NCBI GenBank assembly: GCA_026786045.1
Contig: JAJAYV010000267.1
Location: 1 to 8,340 of the forward strand
Reading direction: 5' to 3'
Length of the DNA stretch: 8,340 nucleotides
From: Frankiaceae bacterium
GTDB taxonomy: Bacteria; Actinomycetota; Actinomycetes; Mycobacteriales; SCTD01
Positions 1-5,958 of the stretch are shown here, in pieces. The notes under the pieces were generated by a model. It was not told the origin of the DNA, searched no databases, and saw nothing but the letters and a program-made list of their open reading frames with translations. Both the position numbers and the translations under genes were made by a program. Numbering within the stretch: position 1 is the stretch's first letter; each line of letters starts with the position of its first letter.

Positions 1-2
1 GC

Positions 3-152
3 TCAGGGCAGCGCGTCGCTGCCGGCGAGCAGGTCGGCAAGGAAGGCAACACCGGGCAGTCGACCGGCCCGCACCTGCACTTCGAGGTCCGGATCGACGG
101 CACGCCGGTCAACCCGCTCACCTGGCTGCGCAAGCGCGGCGTCGACATCTAG
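3..152 (+). CDS. M23 family metallopeptidase, C-terminal end (partial)
   Basis: This is the 3' end of a gene that begins left of the window; 49 residues and a TAG stop remain. The fragment reads as the end of a LytM/M23 zinc endopeptidase domain. It has the lipoyl-like turn VAAGEQVGKEGNTGQSTGP, then the HLHFEV motif whose HxH histidines belong to the zinc and catalytic site, then the usual NPLTWL ending. Family members cut peptide cross-links in peptidoglycan and normally act outside the membrane; the signal peptide or anchor would lie in the missing part. The residues GNTGQSTGPHLHFEV are typical of active enzymes rather than degenerate relatives. The gene converges on pcrA, with 66 bp between the two stop codons. 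An M23 gene next to pcrA is, from memory, common in actinobacteria. The family is confident; the specific role is unknown. Confidence 0.9.
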   Translation, partial: SGQRVAAGEQVGKEGNTGQSTGPHLHFEVRIDGTPVNPLTWLRKRGVDI

Positions 153-218
153 CTCGAGTTCGGTGAGCGGCGCCGGGGGGCCACGCTCCTGGCCGTCGAG
201 GTGGCAGGGACCGGGACG

Positions 219-2570
219 CTAGAGCTTCTCGAGCGGGGCGTAGCGCAGCAGCAGCCACTTGGCGCCGGTGCTGCCGCCGAAGTCGACCTCGGCCTGGCTG
301 GAGTCACCTGCGCCGCGGGTGGCCGTGACGGCGCCCAGGCCGAACGCGTCGTGGGTGACCCGGTCGCCGACCTCGAGGTGGGGGAGCGGCCGCAGCCCGG
401 GGCCGGCGGGGCGGCCGCGCGCGGTTCCGACCAGCCGGTCCGCCGCCCGCGACAGCGCCGGAGCGGGTGCGGCCACGGAGGACTCCCCGCGCTGCCAGGC
501 GACCAGCCCCTCCGGCACCTCGTCGAGGAACCGGGACGGCGGGTTGTACGACGTCTGGCCCCAAGCGCTGCGGACGTGGGCACGGGAGAGGTACAGCCGT
601 TCGCGGGCCCGGGTGATGCCGACGTAGGCCAGCCGGCGCTCCTCCTGCAGCTCGCGCTCGTCGCCGAGGGTGCGCAGGTGCGGGAAGACGCCGTCCTCGA
701 GCCCGGTGAGGAAGACGACCGGGTACTCCAGGCCCTTCGCGGCGTGCAGGGTCATGAGGGTGACGACGCCGTCGGACTCGCCGTCCCCATTGGAGTCAGG
801 TGCAGCGGGGATCTGGTCGGCGTCGGCGACCAGCGACACCTGCTCCATGAACTCCGCGACGCCGCCCTCGGGGTGCCGCTCGCTGAACTCGCGGGCGACG
901 CCAACCAGCTCGGAGAGGTTCTCCACCCGGCTCTCGTCCTGGGGGTCGACGCTCTGCGCGAGCTCGGCGAGGTAGCCGGTGCGGTCCAGCACCGCCTCGA
1001 GCACCTCGGCGGGCGGCATGTTGCCCTCCACCAGGGCGCGCAGCTCGTCCATGAGGTCGGCGAACTCGCGGACCGACTTCGCGCTGCGGGTCGCCATGCC
1101 GGGCACCTCGTCGCACCGGCGCAGCGCCTCGGCGAACGGCACCCGCTCGCGCGACGCGAACGCCTCCAGGCACGCCTCGGCGCGGTCGCCGATGCCGCGG
1201 CGCGGGGTGTTGAGGATCCGGCGCAGGCTGACGACGTCGGCCGGGTTGGCGAGCACCCGCAGGTAGGCCAGCGCGTCGCGCACCTCCTTGCGCTCGTAGA
1301 AGCGGACCCCGCCGACGACCTTGTACGGCAGGCCGACCCGGATGAACACCTCCTCGAAGACGCGGGACTGCGCGTTGGTCCGGTAGAAGACGGCCACCTG
1401 GTGCGCCTTGACGCCGTGCTCGTCGCCCAGCCGGTCGACCTCGCCCGCGACGAAGGCCGCCTCGTCGTGCTCGTTGTCGGCGACGTAGCCGACGATCTGG
1501 TCGCCCTCGCCCGAGTCGGTCCACAGCCGCTTGGGCTTGCGGCTCGGGTTCTTGGCGATCACTGCGTTGGCCGCCGACAGGATCGTCTGCGTGGAGCGGT
1601 AGTTCTGCTCCAGCAGCACGACAGTCGCGTCGGGGTAGTCGTTCTCGAAGTCCTCGATGTTGCGGATGTCGGCGCCGCGGAAGGCGTAGATCGACTGGTC
1701 GGCGTCGCCGACCACGCACAGCTCGGCGGGCGCGACCGCGCCCGTCGCCGTCGCCGTCGCCCGCAGGCTGTCCTTCATCCTGTGCCCGCCGGTGGCCCCG
1801 ACCAGCTCGCGCACCAGGACGTACTGCGCGTGGTTGGTGTCCTGGTACTCGTCGACCAGGACGTGCCGGAAGCGCCGCCGGTAGTGCTCGGCGACGGCGG
1901 GGAAGGCCTGGAACAGGTCGACCGTCGTCATGATCAGGTCGTCGAAGTCGAGGGCGTTGGCCTGCTTCAGCCGGGCCTGGTAGGTCGCGTAGACCTCCGC
2001 TAGCTGCTTGTCCTGGAAGGTCTCGGCCTTCGAGCGGAAGGTGTCGTGGTCGACCAGCTCGTTCTTGAGGTCGGACACCTGGTTGCTCATCGCCCGGGCC
2101 GGGAAGCGCTTCGGGTCCAGGTCGAGGTCGCGGCAGACCAGGGTCATGAGCCGCTGGGCGTCGGCCGAGTCGTAGATCGAGAAGGTCGTCGTGAAGCCGA
2201 GCTTCTTGGCCTCGGCGCGCAGGATCCGGACGCAGGCGGAGTGGAAGGTGAGCACCCACATCGCCCGGGCCCGGGCGCCGACGGCGGCGGCCACCCGCTC
2301 GCGCATCTCGCCGGCCGCCTTGTTGGTGAAGGTGATCGCGAGGACCTCACCCGGCTGCACCGCGCGGGCGGCCAGCAGGTAGGCGATGCGCGTCGTGAGC
2401 GCCTTGGTCTTGCCCGAGCCGGCGCCGGCGACGATGAGCAGCGGTCCGCCCTCGTGGACGACGGCCGCCCGCTGCTGGGTGTTGAGCCCCTCGAGCAGGC
2501 GGTCGACCGACGGCCGGGCGGGCGCGAGGACGGCCGGCCCGTAGAGGTCGTCGTCCGCGAACAGGCTCAC
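219..2570 (-). CDS. pcrA: ATP-dependent 3'-5' DNA helicase UvrD/PcrA (UvrD1 type)
   Basis: This is a superfamily 1A helicase of 783 residues, the usual length for actinobacterial UvrD1/PcrA. Family members unwind DNA in nucleotide excision repair and remove protein or RecA from DNA. Visible motifs in order are Walker A AGAGSGKT (48-55), TFTNKAA (80-86), DEYQDT (240-245), GDADQSIYAFRG (288-299), LEQNYRST (320-327), TLHAAKGLEYP (607-617) and VGITRARERLY (650-660). A C-terminal Tudor-like module from about 733 begins GDRVTHDAFGLG and contains the KW pair; in UvrD1 relatives this part contacts partners such as RNA polymerase or Ku. The GTG start at 2570 is chosen because MSLFADDDLYGP begins helicase-like sequence. 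The open frame runs on to 2939, but that extension is Ser/Arg/Pro-rich shadow of the cyclase gene. No strong Shine-Dalgarno is seen, so translation may be coupled to the cyclase gene ending 10 bp upstream. Residues about 259-282 form a low-complexity insertion. Confidence 0.95.
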   Translation of the reverse strand: MSLFADDDLYGPAVLAPARPSVDRLLEGLNTQQRAAVVHEGGPLLIVAGAGSGKTKALTTRIAYLLAARAVQPGEVLAITFTNKAAGEMRERVAAAVGARARAMWVLTFHSACVRILRAEAKKLGFTTTFSIYDSADAQRLMTLVCRDLDLDPKRFPARAMSNQVSDLKNELVDHDTFRSKAETFQDKQLAEVYATYQARLKQANALDFDDLIMTTVDLFQAFPAVAEHYRRRFRHVLVDEYQDTNHAQYVLVRELVGATGGHRMKDSLRATATATGAVAPAELCVVGDADQSIYAFRGADIRNIEDFENDYPDATVVLLEQNYRSTQTILSAANAVIAKNPSRKPKRLWTDSGEGDQIVGYVADNEHDEAAFVAGEVDRLGDEHGVKAHQVAVFYRTNAQSRVFEEVFIRVGLPYKVVGGVRFYERKEVRDALAYLRVLANPADVVSLRRILNTPRRGIGDRAEACLEAFASRERVPFAEALRRCDEVPGMATRSAKSVREFADLMDELRALVEGNMPPAEVLEAVLDRTGYLAELAQSVDPQDESRVENLSELVGVAREFSERHPEGGVAEFMEQVSLVADADQIPAAPDSNGDGESDGVVTLMTLHAAKGLEYPVVFLTGLEDGVFPHLRTLGDERELQEERRLAYVGITRARERLYLSRAHVRSAWGQTSYNPPSRFLDEVPEGLVAWQRGESSVAAPAPALSRAADRLVGTARGRPAGPGLRPLPHLEVGDRVTHDAFGLGAVTATRGAGDSSQAEVDFGGSTGAKWLLLRYAPLEKL

Positions 2571-2580
2571 CTCGACCAGT

Positions 2581-3720
2581 CTAGGTCCGCGGGCCGACAC
2601 GTCCGGCGAGCTCGGCCCGACCCTTGCCCGACCGCTTGGCCGCCGACAGCGCCAGGTCGAGCCGTTCCATGGGGATCCGCGTCGAGGCGTCCGCGCAGAC
2701 CCCGACGGAGACCGACAGCGGCCGGTCTTCCCACGGCGCCGGTAGCCCGGCGGCCGGCACGGCCGCGGCGATCCGGTCAGCCACCTGCAGGGCGACCGCC
2801 TCGTCGGCCCCGGGGAGCAGGAGCAGGAACTCGTCACCTCCCCAGCGCACGAGCACGTCACCGGCTCGGCTGCACGTGCGCAGCGCAACGGCGACCGCGG
2901 CAATGGCGGCGTCCCCCGCGAGGTGGCCCAGCTCGTCATTGAGTCCCTTGAGGCCGTCGACGTCCACGAGCAGCACGGCGGGGCCCTGGACGGGGCCCCC
3001 GTCGAGGAAGCGCTCGAGGTAGACCCGGTTGTGCAGGCCGGTCAGGTGGTCGTGCTCCGCCACCCGGACCGTGGCGTCGAGCTCGGCGCGCAGGCGGGAC
3101 GCCCGGTGGGCCCCCGCCTCCAGGGACAGGACGAGATGCTCGGCCGTCGCGGCGAGCTGGGCCTCGATCGGCGACTCCGGCTTGCCGAGGGCCGCCGCGA
3201 CGTGCGCGCGGGCGGCGTCGGTGGTGGCCGCGGGCAGCCGGTCCCCGAGCGCGTCGAGCAGTCGGGCCGCCTCGGCGGCAGCCGCGTGACGCCGGAAGGT
3301 CCATCTCGACGTGAACTGCCGGCTGGCCTGCAAGCTGCGCTCGCCCGGAGCGAGGCGGCCGTCCTCGACGGCGACCAGCGCCGTGCCGAGCGGGCCGGAC
3401 AGCAGCAACAACGTCCACTCCCTGACGAGCTCGTCGCCGTCGGGCAGGCAGACGCCGACCACGCCAGGTGGGAGCCCCGCGGTGCTCCCGCGGAACGCGA
3501 CGACCACGGTGCTGCCGGCGGCGGCCAGGCCGGCGTACCGGCTCGCCTCGACGTCGAAGTACGCGCGCTCCTGGAACAGCGCGAGGACGAGCCCCGGCCG
3601 GCCGGTGTCGAAGGCCCGCTCCATGGCGTGGCTGAGCACGAGCAGCGAGCGCTTCGTCGTCGTCGTCGCGGGCGGCGCGGACGACCCCTCGCGCGGCACA
3701 GGCACAGCACAGATGGTCAT
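2581..3720 (-). CDS. Diguanylate cyclase with N-terminal DICT sensory domain
   Basis: The 379-residue protein should make cyclic di-GMP from two GTP. Residues about 24-145 match the DICT domain (opening LLVLSHAMERA, then FQERAYF and a YAGLAAAGS segment), a putative sensory module known from GGDEF and two-component proteins. A helical linker (about 146-222) leads to a complete GGDEF domain (about 223-370). It has DHLTGLHNR, the metal-binding DVDGLKGLND (253-262), LAGD (267-270) and WGGDEF (293-298). RAGD at 285-288 sits exactly five residues before GGDEF, the position of the RxxD product-inhibition site. No transmembrane segment or signal peptide is seen, so it is probably cytoplasmic. The ATG at 3720 is preceded by GGAGGGAG with a 6-nt spacer, which decides the start; the frame stays open to 4599 but only as shadow of the opposing PIG-L gene. 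It is first in a likely unit with pcrA. The signal sensed is unknown. Confidence 0.92.
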   Translation of the reverse strand: MTICAVPVPREGSSAPPATTTTKRSLLVLSHAMERAFDTGRPGLVLALFQERAYFDVEASRYAGLAAAGSTVVVAFRGSTAGLPPGVVGVCLPDGDELVREWTLLLLSGPLGTALVAVEDGRLAPGERSLQASRQFTSRWTFRRHAAAAEAARLLDALGDRLPAATTDAARAHVAAALGKPESPIEAQLAATAEHLVLSLEAGAHRASRLRAELDATVRVAEHDHLTGLHNRVYLERFLDGGPVQGPAVLLVDVDGLKGLNDELGHLAGDAAIAAVAVALRTCSRAGDVLVRWGGDEFLLLLPGADEAVALQVADRIAAAVPAAGLPAPWEDRPLSVSVGVCADASTRIPMERLDLALSAAKRSGKGRAELAGRVGPRT

Positions 3721-3726
3721 GACGGA

Positions 3727-3734
3727 CTCCCTCC
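3727..3734 (-). promoter_or_regulatory. Ribosome binding site of the DICT-GGDEF gene
   Basis: GGAGGGAG on the - strand lies 6 nt before the ATG at 3720. It is a near-ideal Shine-Dalgarno sequence and fixes the start, ruling out the roughly 290-residue upstream extension of the open frame. Confidence 0.8.
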
Positions 3735-3846
3735 GGCGGGCGGCAGGCGGTTCACGGCCCGTCTGGTCGATCGACGACGACGGCAGCAGGCGCATCACCC
3801 GGACGGGTGAACGGGCGCGACCCGTGATGAGGTGTGCACCGGTCCC

Positions 3847-3853
3847 GAGGAGG
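3847..3853 (+). promoter_or_regulatory. Ribosome binding site of the PIG-L gene
   Basis: GAGGAGG ends 5 nt before the GTG at 3859. The earlier in-frame GTG at 3832 has no comparable site at a workable distance, and this Shine-Dalgarno would lie inside its coding sequence. The later start is therefore preferred. Confidence 0.75.
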
Positions 3854-3858
3854 CGCAG

Positions 3859-4584
3859 GTGGCGGAGCAGAGCAGTCCGGTCGAACGGGCGCTGGTGGTC
3901 ACGGCGCACCCCGACGACGTCGACTTCGGGGCCGGGGGCACCATCGCCACCTGGACGGCGCAGGGCACGGCGGTGACCTACTGCATCTGCACCGACGGCG
4001 ACGCCGGCGGCTTCGACCCCGACGTCCCGCGCGGTGAGATCGGCGGGATCCGCCAGGCCGAGCAGCGCGCCGCGGCCAAGGAGCTCGGCGTCGAGGACGT
4101 CGTCTTCCTCGGCTACCCCGACGGCAGGCTCGCCGTGACGCAGGAGCTGCGTCGCGACATCAGCCGGGTCGTGCGCCAGGTGCGGCCGGAGCGGATGATG
4201 ATCCAGTCGCCCGAGCGCAACTGGGAGCGGATCGCTGCCTCGCACCCCGACCACCTGGCCGCCGGCGAGTCCGCGATCGCCGCCGTCTACCCCGACGCGC
4301 GCAACCCCTTCGCCCACCTCGAGCTCGCGGCCGAGGGCCTGGAGGCCTGGTCGGTGCCCGAGGTGTGGGTCATGGGCGGCACCGCCACGGGCCCGGACCA
4401 CTTCGTCGACATCACCGACGTCTTCGACCGCAAGCTCGCCGCGCTGCGCGCGCACGCCTCGCAGACCGCCCACATGGACGGCCTCGAGGAAATGCTGCGG
4501 GGGTGGCTGGGCGAGCGGGCGAAGGCCGCCGGACTGCCGGCGGGACGCCTCGCCGAGGCCTTCCGCGTCGTCCACACCCGCTAG
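3859..4584 (+). CDS. PIG-L (LmbE-like) family deacetylase
   Basis: The 241-residue protein belongs to the zinc-dependent PIG-L/LmbE family, which removes acetyl groups from N-acetylglucosaminyl compounds. In actinobacteria this includes the mycothiol enzymes MshB and Mca and enzymes acting on other glycoconjugates. Visible are the signature TAHPDD (15-20) with likely zinc ligands His17 and Asp20 and general base Asp19, followed by FGAGG; TDGDAGG (45-51); FLGYPDG (83-89); SHPDH (128-132) with the third zinc ligand His132; and the closing VFDRKLAALRAHASQ (188-202). No signal peptide or membrane segment is seen, so it is probably cytoplasmic. The GTG at 3859 is chosen for its Shine-Dalgarno; an alternative GTG at 3832 would add nine residues. 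It is divergent from the DICT-GGDEF gene and 71 bp upstream of the phosphodiesterase gene on the same strand. The substrate cannot be read from sequence, and MshB or Mca identity is not claimed. Confidence 0.92.
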   Translation: MAEQSSPVERALVVTAHPDDVDFGAGGTIATWTAQGTAVTYCICTDGDAGGFDPDVPRGEIGGIRQAEQRAAAKELGVEDVVFLGYPDGRLAVTQELRRDISRVVRQVRPERMMIQSPERNWERIAASHPDHLAAGESAIAAVYPDARNPFAHLELAAEGLEAWSVPEVWVMGGTATGPDHFVDITDVFDRKLAALRAHASQTAHMDGLEEMLRGWLGERAKAAGLPAGRLAEAFRVVHTR

Positions 4585-4628
4585 CCATCGACGCGACACG
4601 CGCTCTTCCCCCCGAAGACGCCCCCGAC

Positions 4629-4643
4629 GGGCCCTGCAGGCCC
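4629..4643 (+). other. Small inverted repeat before the phosphodiesterase gene
   Basis: GGGCC-CTGCA-GGCCC could form a 5-bp GC stem with a 5-nt loop. It lies in the 71-bp gap between the PIG-L and phosphodiesterase genes and ends 12 nt before the proposed GTG. There is no T-tract, so it does not look like an intrinsic terminator. It could restrict ribosome access or be chance in GC-rich DNA. Confidence 0.25.
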
Positions 4644-4655
4644 CAGGCTGTCCGC

Positions 4656-5618
4656 GTGGCTCACCCGCCGGCCGTCGCGCCGACCGTCATCGCCCACCGC
4701 GGCGCCTCCGGCTACCGCCCGGAGCACACGCTCGCCGCCTACCGCCTGGCCATCGCCCAGGGCGCCGACATGATCGAGCCCGACCTCGTCTGCACCGCCG
4801 ACGGCGTGCTCGTCGCGAGGCACGAGAACGAGCTCGGCCGCACCACCGACATCGGCGCGCGGCCGGAGTTCGCCGACCGCCGCACGACCAAGTCGGTCGA
4901 CGGCGAGCAGGTCACCGGCTGGTTCAGCGAGGACCTCACCTTCGCCGAGCTGCGCACCGTGCGGGCGGTCGAGCGGCTGCCCGAGCTCCGCCCGGGCGGC
5001 ACGGTGTACGACGGCCGCTTCCCCGTGCCGTCGCTCGACGAGGTGCTCGACCTGGCGCGGATCTCCTCGCACCGGCTCGGCCGCACCATCGGCGTCTACA
5101 TCGAGGCCAAGAGCCCGGAGCACTTCCGTTCCGTCGGCCTGCCGCTCGAGCAGCGGCTCGTCGACCGGCTCGACGCCCACGGGCACCGCACCGCTGAGGA
5201 CCCGGTGGTGCTGCAGTCCTTCGCCCACGACAGCCTGCGCGAGCTGGCCGCGCTCACCGCGCTGCGCCTGACGGTGCTGCTCGACGACATTCCCGCCGAC
5301 GACGCGCTGTCGACCCCCGCCGCGCTGCGCGAGCTGGCGGCGTGGGTGTGGGCCGTCGGGCCGAGCAAGGACCGGGTGCTGCCCCGCCGGGCCGACGGCT
5401 CGCTCGACGCCCCGTCGGCCTTCGTCGCCGACGCCCACGCGGCCGACCTGGCGGTGCACGTCTGGACCTTTCGCGCCGAGAGCCCCTTCCTGCCCGTCGG
5501 TCTCGACGCGGCGGAGGAGCTGCTCGCGTTCGCCGACGCTGGGATCGACGGGCTGTTCACCGACCAGCCCGACCTCGCGGTCGCGGCGCTGCGCGAGCTC
5601 CGGCGAGCCGCGGCCTAG
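4656..5618 (+). CDS. Glycerophosphodiester phosphodiesterase (GlpQ-like)
   Basis: The 320-residue protein is a GDPD-family TIM barrel that hydrolyses glycerophosphodiesters, from phospholipid turnover, to glycerol-3-phosphate and an alcohol. It opens with IAHRGASGYRPEHT (12-25), containing catalytic His14 and Arg15. It continues with IEPDLV (40-45; metal ligands Glu41 and Asp43), ARHEN (54-58; catalytic His56) and YIEAKSPEHF (148-157; Glu150, Lys152). Further on are VVLQSF, VHVWTF and a GLFTDQPD ending. The pattern and the long insert between HEN and the second metal site resemble GlpQ. No signal peptide is visible, unlike periplasmic or exported GlpQ, so it is probably cytoplasmic. The GTG at 4656 is the only sensible start; the open frame extends to 4365 but there overlaps the PIG-L gene. 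The Shine-Dalgarno is weak (AGG about 9 nt upstream). It probably shares a transcript with the PIG-L gene and ends 9 bp from the stop of the convergent membrane protein gene. Confidence 0.92.
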   Translation: MAHPPAVAPTVIAHRGASGYRPEHTLAAYRLAIAQGADMIEPDLVCTADGVLVARHENELGRTTDIGARPEFADRRTTKSVDGEQVTGWFSEDLTFAELRTVRAVERLPELRPGGTVYDGRFPVPSLDEVLDLARISSHRLGRTIGVYIEAKSPEHFRSVGLPLEQRLVDRLDAHGHRTAEDPVVLQSFAHDSLRELAALTALRLTVLLDDIPADDALSTPAALRELAAWVWAVGPSKDRVLPRRADGSLDAPSAFVADAHAADLAVHVWTFRAESPFLPVGLDAAEELLAFADAGIDGLFTDQPDLAVAALRELRRAAA

Positions 5619-5627
5619 CCGGACGCG

Positions 5628-5954
5628 CTACTCGTGGAGGCCGGCGCGGCCGCCCAGACCGGTGTCCTGCTCCGCGAGCAGCCACAGCGCGGCCGGCCCG
5701 CCCCAGGCGAGCAGCAGCGGGAGCAGGGCGACCGGCGTGGGGACGCGGTCGCCCCGGACCAGCACCAGCGCGAGCAGCAGCGAGACCCCCACGCCGGCGA
5801 GGGTGAGCGCACCCCCGCGGGCGGTCGAGAAGCGCCGAGCCTCGGCCAGCTGCAGGCCGACGACGAACGGCGCCAGCGTCACGGCCGACAGCAGCGCGAG
5901 GGCGAGCGCGACGAGCAGCGCGGTCGTGACGACGGCGAGCAGCAGGTCGAGCAC
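5628..5954 (-). CDS. Small hydrophobic membrane protein, function unknown
   Basis: I do not recognise this 108-residue protein. It has about three hydrophobic segments: roughly 2-34 (long, Leu/Val/Ala-rich), 49-66 and 73-95. Basic loops contain EARRFSTARGG and VRGDR, and the tail is short and hydrophilic (EQDTGLGGRAGLHE). There is no cysteine pair, histidine cluster or other obvious catalytic motif. The GTG start at 5954 lies 4 bp after the UbiA-family stop codon, with AGGG at a 7-nt spacing, so translation is probably coupled to the prenyltransferase gene. It is last in the kinase-regulator-prenyltransferase operon, which suggests a membrane role linked to the prenyltransferase, but that is inference. 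Strong hydrophobicity and tight spacing support a real gene. A search against membrane-protein families would be needed to name it. Confidence 0.75.
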   Translation of the reverse strand: MLDLLLAVVTTALLVALALALLSAVTLAPFVVGLQLAEARRFSTARGGALTLAGVGVSLLLALVLVRGDRVPTPVALLPLLLAWGGPAALWLLAEQDTGLGGRAGLHE

Positions 5955-5958
5955 CGCG

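Larger units (their letters stand above)
3721..3858. promoter_or_regulatory. Divergent promoter region with two adjacent dyads
   Basis: This 138-bp region separates the divergent cyclase and PIG-L genes and must carry promoters for both. It contains an exact 16-bp palindrome at 3795-3810, TCACCCG-GA-CGGGTGA. Directly after it, at 3811-3825, is ACGGG-CGCGA-CCCGT. An outer pair, CATCAC (3793-3798) and GTGATG (3824-3829), spans both. A separate 10-bp palindrome, GTCGATCGAC, lies at 3766-3775. The 16-bp dyad is 48 nt upstream of the PIG-L start and 74 nt upstream of the cyclase start, suitable for an operator acting on both. No convincing -10/-35 boxes could be picked out. The two-base spacer is too tight for an RNA hairpin, so a protein-binding site is more likely. 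Confidence 0.55.

Noticed and set aside
179..194. GGCCA-CGCTCC-TGGCC inverted repeat between the M23 and pcrA stops as a terminator
   Set aside because: The stem is only 5 bp with no T-tract on either strand; such repeats are expected by chance at this GC content.
201..2003. 600-residue + strand open frame opposite pcrA
   Set aside because: It is an antisense shadow, rich in Val/Gly/Leu/Arg with no recognisable domain. The - strand frame carries all the helicase motifs.
2046..2942. 298-residue + strand open frame over the pcrA start and the end of the cyclase gene
   Set aside because: It is a shadow of two well-supported - strand genes, has no domain, and its second half is Arg/Pro-rich.
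3655..3668. CGT trinucleotide repeat (four copies) encoding four Thr near the cyclase N-terminus
   Set aside because: It is short simple sequence in a disordered leader, common in GC-rich genes, with no sign of phase variation because the unit is three bases.
2923..3810. 295-residue + strand open frame opposite the cyclase
   Set aside because: It is an antisense shadow; the GGDEF and DICT signatures lie on the - strand.
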